The notes beneath the pieces are model-generated. The model was not told the DNA's origin. It searched no databases and was given only the letters and a program-made list of their open reading frames with translations. A DNA stretch of 64,000 bases from Hyphomicrobiales bacterium. GTDB taxonomy: Bacteria; Pseudomonadota; Alphaproteobacteria; Rhizobiales; Rhizobiaceae. This document shows, piece after piece, positions 7,114 through 15,328 of the stretch; position 1 is the stretch's first letter; each line of letters opens with the position of its first letter. The translations under genes were made by a program, and so were the position numbers. Location of the stretch: NCBI GenBank assembly GCA_900469475.1, contig UBXG01000016.1:9407-73406 (forward strand), given 5' to 3'.

Positions 7114-8518
7114 CATCGCCATCGGCGTCGATATTGGCGGCACGAATATTCGTGCCACCCTCGTCTCCGTTCAGGGCGAGATCCTTGCCAAGCTGTCGGA
7201 AAGAACCCCGACCGATCCGCTGTTGGCATTGGAGCGCGTCATCGCGATGGCGCGCGCGCTCGACACTCCTGAAGCTCTGGGGATCGGCGTCGGCATACCA
7301 GGGCGTGTCGATGTCGACAGTCGCGAAATCCTGTCTGGCGGCATTCTTAATCTCTCTGGCCTCGATTTCGCACGGCGGATTGAGGCGGCACTTGGAAAGC
7401 CTGTCGCCATCGAGAATGATTGCAGCATGGCACTCATCGCCGAAATGCGGATCGGCGGCGCCAAGGGCTATCAAAATGTTGCGATGCTGACGATCGGAAC
7501 GGGCATTGGCGGCGCGGTCGCCCATGCCGGGCGCATCTATCACGGACACAAGGCGGCCGGACAACTCGGCCATATTTGTGTATCGCAGGATGGCCCGCCC
7601 TGCCCCTGCGGCAGGCGCGGCTGTGTCGAAACCTTCAGTTCTGGAACCGCTTTGCGCCGACACATCGCTGAAGCGGGATTGTCGGTCGTAACAATCAAGG
7701 AGGTGTTCGACATGGCTGCCGAGGGAGATGATGCGGCGGTGCGCGTCTTGCGCCAATGGGCAGTCCCTTTACGAGCGGCACTCGATAATATCGCGGCGAC
7801 GATGGATCCCGAAGTCATCCTGCTTGGCGGCGGGCTCGGCTGCGACGCGGCGCGTGCGCTTGCAGATCTGCCGGCGGCAGCGCCTTGGTTCTGCCCCGCA
7901 ATATTGCCGGCCAAACTCGCCGATGACGCCGGCGTCATCGGCGCGGGCCTGTCGATTTTCACTGCCGATGCGCCGTCACGGGAAAAGCGTGTCATCCTGG
8001 TCAACGGCGTGCCGGCTTCCGGTAAAAGCCGCCTTGCCAAGGCTTTGTCCGATCGAACCGGTTGGCCGGTCCTGTCCCTCGATGGCATCAAGAATCCGTT
8101 CCTGCAGCATATCGGACCAGTCGATCGCGACTTCAACCGGACTTTGGGAAAGGCGAGCTACCAGGCGATCTGGTCCATTATCGCGGATGCTCCGGCCGGC
8201 TCGACCTTCATCATCGACGCCTGGTTCGGTTTTCAGCCGAAAGCGCAGCTCGAAAACTATATCGAGGCTGCGAGAGTCGGGGATGTCGCGGAGCTGTGGT
8301 GCAAGGTGCCTGGAGCGGTCGCGGGCGAGCGTTATGCCAGCCGACTGAAGGAGCGGTTGCCTGGGCATCCGGGCGCCGAATATGTGCCGGAATTGATAAC
8401 GCTGGCGGATCGGGCCGAGCCTATGGGCTGCGGCGCAGTCATGACCGTCGACCAGACCAAAGAACCGGACATGGAGGTAATTCTCGCTTGGGTTTGGCAG
8501 GTATTCAACCGCCAATAA
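7106..8518 (+). CDS. ROK-family sugar kinase fused to a C-terminal P-loop kinase domain
   Basis: This 470-residue protein is two enzymes in one. Residues 1-290 are a ROK sugar kinase: phosphate-binding GVDIGGTN at 7-14, catalytic Asp105 in IENDCSM, and the ROK zinc site with His156 and Cys166, 168 and 173. Residues 295-470 form a separate P-loop nucleotide kinase: a Walker A GVPASGKS near 301 after a hydrophobic strand, then SLDGIKN and FIIDAWFGF. The second part resembles chloramphenicol-phosphotransferase or gluconate-kinase-like folds. Most ROK kinases stop near 300 residues. The start overlaps the aldolase stop, so the pair is co-translated. It may phosphorylate one sugar twice, or the second domain may act on another metabolite; that is inference. 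Confidence 0.85.
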   Translation: MADIAIGVDIGGTNIRATLVSVQGEILAKLSERTPTDPLLALERVIAMARALDTPEALGIGVGIPGRVDVDSREILSGGILNLSGLDFARRIEAALGKPVAIENDCSMALIAEMRIGGAKGYQNVAMLTIGTGIGGAVAHAGRIYHGHKAAGQLGHICVSQDGPPCPCGRRGCVETFSSGTALRRHIAEAGLSVVTIKEVFDMAAEGDDAAVRVLRQWAVPLRAALDNIAATMDPEVILLGGGLGCDAARALADLPAAAPWFCPAILPAKLADDAGVIGAGLSIFTADAPSREKRVILVNGVPASGKSRLAKALSDRTGWPVLSLDGIKNPFLQHIGPVDRDFNRTLGKASYQAIWSIIADAPAGSTFIIDAWFGFQPKAQLENYIEAARVGDVAELWCKVPGAVAGERYASRLKERLPGHPGAEYVPELITLADRAEPMGCGAVMTVDQTKEPDMEVILAWVWQVFNRQ

Positions 8519-8671
8519 TATCGGTCGCCGTCCGAATGGTCGGAACAAATTCGCAATAGTGCCGAGCGCCGTGCGACGCTATGTCTTCGGCGGATTGCGA
8601 TATTGCGATTGTAGTCGAATTGCTCAATTATATCAATTGGATATAAGAAATTCTTTGCAGAAAAAAATTAC

Positions 8672-8700
8672 TTGACGTGCCGCAGTAACCCACTGATTAT
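8672..8700 (+). promoter_or_regulatory. Candidate sigma70-type promoter of the ABC importer operon
   Basis: TTGACG (8672-8677) and GATTAT (8695-8700) are 17 bases apart, 45 bases upstream of the binding-protein start. Just upstream, around 8622-8640, CAATT repeats face each other across ATATC in an AT-rich stretch and may be an operator. The importer can thus be expressed separately from the aldolase and kinase genes. Confidence 0.5.
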
Positions 8701-8745
8701 CGCGTTGCCGGACAGGGGAGGTTCGGTTTCAAGAGGAGGAAAATC

Positions 8746-9735
8746 ATGGAGCGCCGCTCATTTCTGAAGGCTTCGGCCGTGGCATCGCTCGCGACCGGTG
8801 TTGCCGCTATTGCCGGCACCACACAGGCTGCAGATAAGAAATTTACGATTGCCCTTATTCCGGGGCTGACGACCGATGCCTTTTACATCACCATGCGCAA
8901 AGGCGCCGAGGCAGCGGCCAAGGCCGTCGGTGCGACGCTGGTGTTCCAGGGCGGCCCCGATTTCAACCCGGTAACGCAAGTTCCGGTTCTTGATGCGGTG
9001 ATCGCCAAGAAGCCCGATGCGATCCTCATCGCACCGACCGACAAGGATCAGCTGATCCAGCCGCTGAAAAAGGCAAATGATGCCGGCATCCCGATCATCA
9101 CTGTCGATACATTCATCGGCACCGGCGTCTACCAGACCGGCAAGGGCGATGCCGATTTTCCGCTGGCTTACATCGCTTCCGACAACCTGCTCGGCGGTGC
9201 GATTGCCGCGCGCGCACTGGCAAAGGCTGTCGGAGAAAAGGGCAAGGTTTACGTTTCCAACGTCAAGCCCGGCATCTCGACCACCGATCAGCGCGAGCAG
9301 GGCTTCAAGGAGGAGATGAAGAAGTATCCGAACATCACTGTTCTGGAGACGCAATATAACGACGACGACGCCAACAAGGCGGCATCGCAGCTACAGGCGG
9401 TTTTTGCCCGCAACTCCGATCTCGACGGCGTTTTCGGAGCCAATCTGTTCTCCGCTCTCGGTGCCGCCAACGGCGTGCAGCAGGCCGGCCAGACCGGGAA
9501 GATCCGCGTGGTTGCCTTCGATGCGCCGACATCGATCGTCGACAATATCAACTCCGGTCTCGTCGATCTGGCGATCGCACAGCACCCGGCGGAAATCGGC
9601 TATTTCGGCGTGATGGCAGCCTATGCGCACCTGACCGGCAATTCGATCCCGACGGCGATCGGCACCGGCTTCACGGTCATCGATAAATCGAACGTGACGG
9701 ATAAGAACGTCGCGAAGTTCATCTACTCCGATTGA
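8746..9735 (+). CDS. Sugar ABC importer substrate-binding protein (ribose/fructose type)
   Basis: This 329-residue periplasmic binding protein is of the PBP1/RbsB class. The N-terminus MERRSFLKASAVAS carries a twin-arginine-like RRSFLK motif followed by a hydrophobic segment and cleavage near TTQA (about residue 28), so export by Tat is likely. The two-lobed fold shows in ALIPGLTTDAFYITMRKGAE at the start of the mature part, ILIAPTD near 103 and VVAFDAP near 255. A strong GAGGAGG ribosome site precedes ATG 8746. It heads the operon with permease and ATPase. The adjacent aldolase and ROK kinase suggest the ligand is a sugar routed to those enzymes. Confidence 0.9.
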   Translation: MERRSFLKASAVASLATGVAAIAGTTQAADKKFTIALIPGLTTDAFYITMRKGAEAAAKAVGATLVFQGGPDFNPVTQVPVLDAVIAKKPDAILIAPTDKDQLIQPLKKANDAGIPIITVDTFIGTGVYQTGKGDADFPLAYIASDNLLGGAIAARALAKAVGEKGKVYVSNVKPGISTTDQREQGFKEEMKKYPNITVLETQYNDDDANKAASQLQAVFARNSDLDGVFGANLFSALGAANGVQQAGQTGKIRVVAFDAPTSIVDNINSGLVDLAIAQHPAEIGYFGVMAAYAHLTGNSIPTAIGTGFTVIDKSNVTDKNVAKFIYSD

Positions 9736-9844
9736 TACGGAGATAGTCTGTGCCTCGCCGATGGGCGAGGCACATCATCCAACGATGATAGAGCGAACGG
9801 CGCCGTGATCTTCGCGCCTTCAACGCTTCAGTTTGGACCAGTCC

Positions 9845-10909
9845 ATGACAATCGACAATGCAGAGGTCCGCAAGGCGGATCAGCACGTGGCGCCGCAGGC
9901 GGACCATGGCGACCAAGCAAAAACCATTCTAAACCGCATCGCGCAATTGCGTGCATGGCTCTTTCTTGCCGCACTTATCGTGAGTTTCGAGATCTGGGCG
10001 CGGATCGATTTTGGTGGCACGTTCGTTGGCTCAAGCTTCAACTGGCAGTCCGTCGCGATCTTCGCGGTGGCGCCGCTGCTGCTGGCGATCGGGCAGACCT
10101 TCGTCATCATTTCCGGCGGCATCGATCTGTCGACCGGCTTCATCATGGGCCTTGCGGCCGTCGTCGCTGCACATATTGCCAATATTGCCGGGCTCTACAT
10201 GCCGCTGCCGGTCGCGATGGTATTCGGCATTCTCGTTGCCATGCTGGCTGCCGCGGTGCCTGGCTTCATCAACGGTCTCTTGATCTCCCGTCTCAAGGTT
10301 CCGCCATTCATCGGCACGCTTGGCATGTTCGGCGTCGCCCGCGGCACGGCCTTCCTGATTGCCGGCGGCACCACCGTGCCGGTCAAGAATTCCTATTTCG
10401 CCGAGCTCGGCAACGGCCGGTTCTACGGTATCCCCTATCTGGTCATCGTCACGCTCGTCTTCGTGATTATCATGCATTACCTCTTGAGCCAGACACGCTT
10501 CGGCCAACATAACTACGCCATAGGCGCCAATGCCCAGGCCGCCCGCCGCGCGGGCATCGACATCAAGTCCCATCTCTTGCGGCTCTATATTCTATCGGCC
10601 GTCTGCGCCGGCTTGGGCGGCGCGCTCTATGCAGCCCGTTTTACCGCAGGCGCGGCCCAAGCCGGCGAGCCGCTGTTGCTTGATAGCGTGGCTGCCGTCG
10701 TCATCGGCGGTGCCAGCCTGTTTGGCGGCTCCGGCACGATCATCGGCACCGTTGCCGGCGCTCTCGTTATCGCTGTCATCCAATACGGTCTCGTGTTCAT
10801 GAACGTGGAACCGTTCTGGCAGTTCATCGCGGTCGGCATCGTCATCATCATTTCGGTGCTCATCGACCAGGCGCAGCGCCGGTTCAGCGGAGCAAAACAG
10901 GATGAATAG
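9845..10909 (+). CDS. Sugar ABC importer permease (RbsC/FrcC-like)
   Basis: This polytopic inner-membrane permease of about 354 residues belongs to the branched-chain/ribose transporter family (BPD_transp_2). Several hydrophobic helices are visible and the family segment GGIDLSTGFIMGLAA lies near residue 94. The coupling-loop region GANAQAARRAGID lies near 225. A TTG at 9833 would add four residues; ATG 9845 seems the more ordinary start, but neither has a strong ribosome site. It ends eight bases into the ATPase gene, a coupled arrangement. Its role is the membrane channel for the sugar delivered by the preceding binding protein. Confidence 0.88.
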   Translation: MTIDNAEVRKADQHVAPQADHGDQAKTILNRIAQLRAWLFLAALIVSFEIWARIDFGGTFVGSSFNWQSVAIFAVAPLLLAIGQTFVIISGGIDLSTGFIMGLAAVVAAHIANIAGLYMPLPVAMVFGILVAMLAAAVPGFINGLLISRLKVPPFIGTLGMFGVARGTAFLIAGGTTVPVKNSYFAELGNGRFYGIPYLVIVTLVFVIIMHYLLSQTRFGQHNYAIGANAQAARRAGIDIKSHLLRLYILSAVCAGLGGALYAARFTAGAAQAGEPLLLDSVAAVVIGGASLFGGSGTIIGTVAGALVIAVIQYGLVFMNVEPFWQFIAVGIVIIISVLIDQAQRRFSGAKQDE

Positions 10910-11648
10910 TGCAACTCCCCTCCTCGAGGTCCGCAATCTCTCGCGTTATTTCGGTGCGGTGCGTGCCCTCGACAATTGCTCCATGGTCGTCCGGCCCGGT
11001 GAAGTCGTAGCACTTGCGGGTGATAATGGTGCGGGCAAGACGACGATGATCAAGGCGATCTCCGGCGTCTATCCACCGACCGCGGGCGAAATCCTGATCG
11101 AAGGCAAGCCTGTCACCTTCTCCTCGCCGCAGGATGCGCGGGAGAAAGGCATAGAGACGATTTACCAGGATCTGGCGCTTGCCGACAATCTGACGATCGG
11201 CTCCAACATCTTCCTCGGGCGCGAACCGATGAAGAAGCTTTTCGGCTTCCTGCCGGTGCTCGACCGGAAGGCAATGGCCGAAGCAGCGCGCAAGACGATG
11301 GCGGAGCTGGATTTCCATGTGAAGCGGCTCGATGCGCCGGTCAGCAACTTCTCCGGCGGCCAGCGTCAGGCGGTCGCGATCGGGCGTGCGGTTTATTGGA
11401 ATGCCCGCATTCTGGTCATGGACGAGCCGACCGCTGCGCTCGGCGTGCCCGAACAGCGCAAGGTCGTGGCCCTCATCAAATCGCTGAAGGCACAGGGACG
11501 CGGTGTTATCTTCATCTCGCACAATCTGCAGGACATCTTCGCGGTCTCCGACCGCATCGTCGTCCTGCGGCGCGGGATTGTGGCAGGCGAGCGCAACATC
11601 GCCGACACCAATCACGAGGAAGTCGTCAAGCTCATGATCGGCGGCTGA
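10902..11648 (+). CDS. Sugar ABC importer ATP-binding protein (single-domain, FrcA-like)
   Basis: This 248-residue ATPase has one nucleotide-binding domain. Walker A is GDNGAGKTT (near residue 41), signature SGGQRQAVAIG (near 151), Walker B ILVMDEPTAALG (near 168) and the switch His is in FISHN (near 206). RbsA-type ATPases are double length; a single domain matches the FrcA type found in rhizobial fructose uptake systems. The start ATG 10902 lies inside the permease 3' end. A terminator-like hairpin follows 31 bases downstream, closing the importer operon. Confidence 0.9.
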   Translation: MNSATPLLEVRNLSRYFGAVRALDNCSMVVRPGEVVALAGDNGAGKTTMIKAISGVYPPTAGEILIEGKPVTFSSPQDAREKGIETIYQDLALADNLTIGSNIFLGREPMKKLFGFLPVLDRKAMAEAARKTMAELDFHVKRLDAPVSNFSGGQRQAVAIGRAVYWNARILVMDEPTAALGVPEQRKVVALIKSLKAQGRGVIFISHNLQDIFAVSDRIVVLRRGIVAGERNIADTNHEEVVKLMIGG

Positions 11649-11678
11649 TTCCTCACCCGCTACAACTTTTTAACAAGG

Positions 11679-11718
11679 GCGATCGCGATAGGTGTCATCG
11701 CGATCGCATTGTTTGTTT
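11679..11718 (+). terminator. Rho-independent terminator of the ABC importer operon
   Basis: A perfect 11-bp inverted repeat built on GCGATCGC (11679-11689 with 11697-11707, 7-base loop) is followed by ATTGTTTGTTT. It separates the importer operon from the lyase-like operon. The rest of the gap to 11941 holds no recognisable gene. Confidence 0.65.
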
Positions 11719-11941
11719 GCTTCAAGATATCGGATGACCATCTGGTGCTGATTGAGCTTTTCTCAGCATCGCTTATTGCCGCACAATGAGATAGCGGTGT
11801 TCTTCAATCGATATGACCGTGGCTGGTCACGTGCCGTGCTATGGGAGATATCGATCTATTCCAGCGACTCCAGTGTCGCCTGGAAGAGCATTTATCCAGA
11901 GATCGCGGAAAGCCGAGCGCACGTCTTTGAGGCAAGCAGGA

Positions 11942-13471
11942 ATGAGCAAAGCAGACAATATCGTGTCCTTTATCGATGCGCCTCCGACAGTGAGCGATAT
12001 CGCCGCAATCGCACGGCGCAACGCCACAATAGTGATTTCGCCAAACGTCAAAGACAGAATCAACGCTGCGCGCGCCGTGGTTGAACGCTACCTGGCGGCC
12101 GACCAGCCAGTTTATGGTTTGACGACAGCGTTAGGCGCGGGCGTCGATACTCGCCTTGCCACGGACGACCTGATCGCCTTTCAGTTACGTGTACCACAAG
12201 CCCGCGCAGTCGGAGTTGGGCCTGCCCTTCCCCGCGAAGCCGTCAGGGCGATGATGGCGGCTCGCATCGCCGGCATGGCGGCCGGCGGCTCCGGCGTGTC
12301 GCTACCGGTTTTCGTCGGCCTCGTTGAGGCACTTAATGCCGGCTTTCATCCGGTCGTGCCATCGCTCGGTTCGATCGGCGCTGCCGATCTCGCGCCTTTG
12401 GCGCACATGGCACGAGCCTTGTTGGGCGATGGCGAGGCCGAAGTGGATGGCACCGTCATGCAGGCATTAGACGCTCTCTTGGAGGCCGACCTGAAGCCTC
12501 TGCCGATCGCTCCGAAGGATGGTCATGTCCTCGTGGTCGCCAATAGCCTGTCGGTTGGCAAGGCCTGCCTCTGCATCGAGGATATCGAACGGCTGTTCGA
12601 TTGGTCGCTTGCTGCCGTCGCGCTGAACTTCGAGGCATTCCGGGCCAACGTCTCGGCTTTCGATGACCGGGCACTAGCAGCAAGACCGGCCTTCGGCCAG
12701 TGCGAGGCGGCGGCGAGACTTCGCGAGCTGCTTTCCGGAAGTTCTCTTTTTATTGATGGTGCCGCCCGGCGCTTGCAGGATCCTTTGAGCTATCGCTGCG
12801 TCCCGCAGGTGTGGGGCGCCCTACTTCATGCGATCGGCGAAGCCCGCGCGGCAACCGAGATCGAACTTGCGAGTTCCGGCGACAATCCCGTCGTACTGGC
12901 CGACGAAGGGCTTATTTTGTCGCATGGAAATTTCGACATGACGGCCTTCGTTCTCGCATGGGAGCGGCTCGGCCAGGCAATCGCCCATTGTGCGGCGGCT
13001 ACCGCCTATAGAACGATGAAAATCATGTCTCCGGGCATGTCGGCGCTACCACGCTTCCTGACCCCGCGCGGGCAGAGCAGAACGGGTTTTGCCACCGCGC
13101 AGAAAACGGTCTCGGCGCTTGAAGCCGCGATACGCCATCTGGCCAATCCCGTGTCGCTCACGCCGATCCCGGTCGCCGATGGTGTCGAAGATCAGGCGTC
13201 GATGGCGCCGAGCGTCCTGAGCAAGATCGAAGCGATGATCGAGCGAATGCGTTATCTCGTGGCGATCGAGCTTGTCGCGTCCGCCCAAGCCGTTGAGCTG
13301 CGCGGTGTGGCGGGCGAGCTCGGCAGCGGGACGCTGGACGCCTATCGACAGGTGCGCCAGCTGGTGGCGCCGCTCGAGGAAGACCGTGCGCAAGGCCCTG
13401 ATTTTCAAAGAGTCTCGGAATTTATCGCAGAGACCGCGGCGAAAGCCGGTGACATGCCTGGAGAACGGTAA
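11942..13471 (+). CDS. HAL/PAL-fold protein lacking the MIO tripeptide (histidine-ammonia-lyase homologue)
   Basis: The 509 residues match histidine ammonia-lyase in length and fold, including YGLTTALGAG, QDPLSYRCVPQVWG, GDNPV and GVEDQASM. Active lyases build the MIO electrophile from Ala-Ser-Gly in GASGDLAPL; here the segment reads GSIGAADLAPL (Ala147-Ala148-Asp149), one residue short and without the serine. By motif alignment with bacterial HutH, catalytic His83 is replaced by Gln86 and Tyr280 by Leu282, while Tyr53, Arg283 and Glu414 equivalents remain. Ordinary ammonia elimination therefore seems impossible. ATG 11942 is chosen for homology and a GAGG site; an earlier in-frame start at 11813 is unlikely. 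It ends by overlapping the next gene (13471) and so forms an operon with it. Confidence 0.88.
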   Translation: MSKADNIVSFIDAPPTVSDIAAIARRNATIVISPNVKDRINAARAVVERYLAADQPVYGLTTALGAGVDTRLATDDLIAFQLRVPQARAVGVGPALPREAVRAMMAARIAGMAAGGSGVSLPVFVGLVEALNAGFHPVVPSLGSIGAADLAPLAHMARALLGDGEAEVDGTVMQALDALLEADLKPLPIAPKDGHVLVVANSLSVGKACLCIEDIERLFDWSLAAVALNFEAFRANVSAFDDRALAARPAFGQCEAAARLRELLSGSSLFIDGAARRLQDPLSYRCVPQVWGALLHAIGEARAATEIELASSGDNPVVLADEGLILSHGNFDMTAFVLAWERLGQAIAHCAAATAYRTMKIMSPGMSALPRFLTPRGQSRTGFATAQKTVSALEAAIRHLANPVSLTPIPVADGVEDQASMAPSVLSKIEAMIERMRYLVAIELVASAQAVELRGVAGELGSGTLDAYRQVRQLVAPLEEDRAQGPDFQRVSEFIAETAAKAGDMPGER

Positions 13472-14475
13472 TGCAGGAAATCTGGATCGACTATCTCAAT
13501 GCCATCGACGCCAAGGCGCTGGCGCTTTCCAACGACGAAATCCTCGACGCCGTGACCAAGGCGCTCGATGCACAGGGGCGCGGCGAAACCGTCATCGAGC
13601 CTCGCGTTCATCTCGTCCCCGAGAGTTCCGACAAGGGTCATTTCAACGTGCTGCGCGGTTATGTGAAGCCTCTCGACTATGCCGGCGTCAAGGTCGTCGG
13701 CGATTTCGTCGACAACTACAAGCAGGGCTTGCCCTCGGAACTGGCGGTTCTCAATCTCTTCGATCCGCGCACCGGTGTACCGAAGGCGATCATCGATGCG
13801 ACTGCCATCACCGACATGCGCACCGGTGCCGTCACCGCTATCGGCGCGCGCCATCTCGCCCGCAAGGATAGCAAGATCCTCGGCCATATCGGCGCACGCG
13901 GCACTTCCTACTGGAACGTGCGATTGCTCGACCACATCTTCGATTTCGACGAAATCCGCGTGCATTCGCGCCGTCCGGAAAGCCGCGACGCCTTCGCCGC
14001 ACGGCTGGAAAAGGATCTCGGCAAGAGAATCATCGTGACGGACAATTGGGAGGATTGCCTGAAGGGCGCCGATATCATGATCGAGGCAAGCCGGCTGCCG
14101 GAGCCGACGCCACTCTTCAAGACCGCCTGGGTCAAGAAGGGCGCTTTTGTCGTGCCTTACGGCACCATGAGCGCGCTCGAATTCGACCTGACCGACATCA
14201 TGGACAAGGTCGTCGTCGATGACTGGGGGCAATGCGGACCGGGGCGTCCCTTCGGTGCCCTTCGCCGCCATGTCGACGAGGGCAAGGTGACGGCCGAGAC
14301 GCTGCATGCTGAAATCGGCCAGATCGTCTGCGGCGCCAAGCCGGGCCGAGAAAGCGATGACGAGACCATCCTCTTCTGGCATCGCGGCCTGAGCACCACC
14401 GACGTCGCGCTCGGCGCAGCAATGGTCGAAAAGGCAAAGCGCATGAATATCGGCCAACGACTTCGGTTTGCGTGA
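13471..14475 (+). CDS. Ornithine cyclodeaminase / mu-crystallin family protein
   Basis: The 334 residues fit the OCD/mu-crystallin family, whose members include ornithine cyclodeaminase, alanine dehydrogenase, ketimine reductases and amino-acid-precursor synthases. Visible segments are the substrate domain with GVKVVGDFVDNYKQGLPSE near residue 71, and LFDPRTGVPKAIIDATAITDMRTGAVTAI leading to the Rossmann domain. The nucleotide loop ILGHIGARGTS is near residue 137. It overlaps the MIO-less lyase gene by one base and is followed seven bases later by the PhnD-like gene. A joint role in amine or imino-acid chemistry is plausible, but the substrate is unknown. Confidence 0.88.
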   Translation: MQEIWIDYLNAIDAKALALSNDEILDAVTKALDAQGRGETVIEPRVHLVPESSDKGHFNVLRGYVKPLDYAGVKVVGDFVDNYKQGLPSELAVLNLFDPRTGVPKAIIDATAITDMRTGAVTAIGARHLARKDSKILGHIGARGTSYWNVRLLDHIFDFDEIRVHSRRPESRDAFAARLEKDLGKRIIVTDNWEDCLKGADIMIEASRLPEPTPLFKTAWVKKGAFVVPYGTMSALEFDLTDIMDKVVVDDWGQCGPGRPFGALRRHVDEGKVTAETLHAEIGQIVCGAKPGRESDDETILFWHRGLSTTDVALGAAMVEKAKRMNIGQRLRFA

Positions 14476-14481
14476 CGCGCT

Positions 14482-15291
14482 ATGACGACTTCGAGTGCTA
14501 TCGCCTGCTCGCGAATGTATAATCTCAGCCCCAGAATATCTACTCTCTGGGATCAGCTCTTTCATTGGCTTGCCGACCGATCGGGCGTCGAACTCGAAGT
14601 CATTGCCCATGCCGCTCCGGCACCTTTGTCCGAGCTTTGGGCACGTCCGGACATGGGCGCCGTTTTCATGTGCGGCTTTCCCTTCTCCCAGCTATCGCCG
14701 GCGGAGCGCCCGCAACCATTGGCAGCGCCTGTTTCGCTGGCCGACTGGGCAAACGGGCAGCCAGTCTATACGAGCCACATCGTCGCCGCGCGCGATAAAC
14801 AGCTTACGGAAGCGGATCTTGCAACCGCCCGCTGGGGCTGGACGGTGCGGGACTCGCAGTCCGGCTATAATGCCCCGCGTGAATTCTTTGCCATGCTTGC
14901 GAATAGGCCTTCAGCAGCTCAAACCGTCGGCTCGCTCCTCAATCCGCGTGGCGTAGTCGACGCCATTCGTTCAGACACCATAGATGTCGGCGCCATCGAC
15001 GCCTACGCGTTTCAGCTGATGGCAATGCACGAGCCGGACATGATCGCGCCACTGCGCATTGTTGCTACGACAAAACCGGCCCCCTTCCCTTTGCTGGTGG
15101 CCGCGCGGCAGCAGTCGGCGGATATCGTCGATGCGTTACGCGCCGCTCTTCTCGGCGCGCACCAGGATACGGAGGGGAGCGATATCCTCGCATCGCTTGG
15201 CCTTAGCGCCTTTGCCAAACCGGATGTTGCCGCCTATGACCAGCTTCCCATACGAGCGCGGGCGATCGATGCGGCTCTCGGAGCGTGGTGA
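14482..15291 (+). CDS. PhnD-like (phosphate/phosphonate-type) binding protein without signal peptide
   Basis: This 269-residue protein resembles the PhnD/SsuA type of periplasmic binding proteins. LSPRISTLWDQLFHWLA matches the usual opening strand-helix and WGWTVRDSQSGYNAPREF the usual ligand-binding Ser/Gly loop. VGAIDAYAFQLM is also characteristic. The N-terminus begins directly with the mature-like fold and has no Sec, Tat or lipoprotein signal, so it is predicted to stay in the cytosol. No permease or ATPase adjoins it. As third gene of the operon with the MIO-less lyase and the OCD-like protein it may be a ligand carrier, a sensor or an enzyme built on the same fold. Confidence 0.75.
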   Translation: MTTSSAIACSRMYNLSPRISTLWDQLFHWLADRSGVELEVIAHAAPAPLSELWARPDMGAVFMCGFPFSQLSPAERPQPLAAPVSLADWANGQPVYTSHIVAARDKQLTEADLATARWGWTVRDSQSGYNAPREFFAMLANRPSAAQTVGSLLNPRGVVDAIRSDTIDVGAIDAYAFQLMAMHEPDMIAPLRIVATTKPAPFPLLVAARQQSADIVDALRAALLGAHQDTEGSDILASLGLSAFAKPDVAAYDQLPIRARAIDAALGAW

Positions 15292-15300
15292 CGCTCGAAC

Positions 15301-15328
15301 GCGCACAATAGCCGAGCCTATTGTGCGC
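15301..15328. terminator. Bidirectional terminator between convergent genes
   Basis: A perfect 11-bp inverted repeat (15301-15311 with 15318-15328, 6-base loop) lies between the PhnD-like gene and the oppositely oriented deoxyribosyltransferase gene, whose stop codon falls within it. There is no long T run, so efficiency is uncertain. Confidence 0.55.

Noticed and set aside
13405-14610. A 401-codon minus-strand frame opposite the OCD-like gene
   Set aside because: Shadow frame; the plus strand carries clear OCD/mu-crystallin homology.
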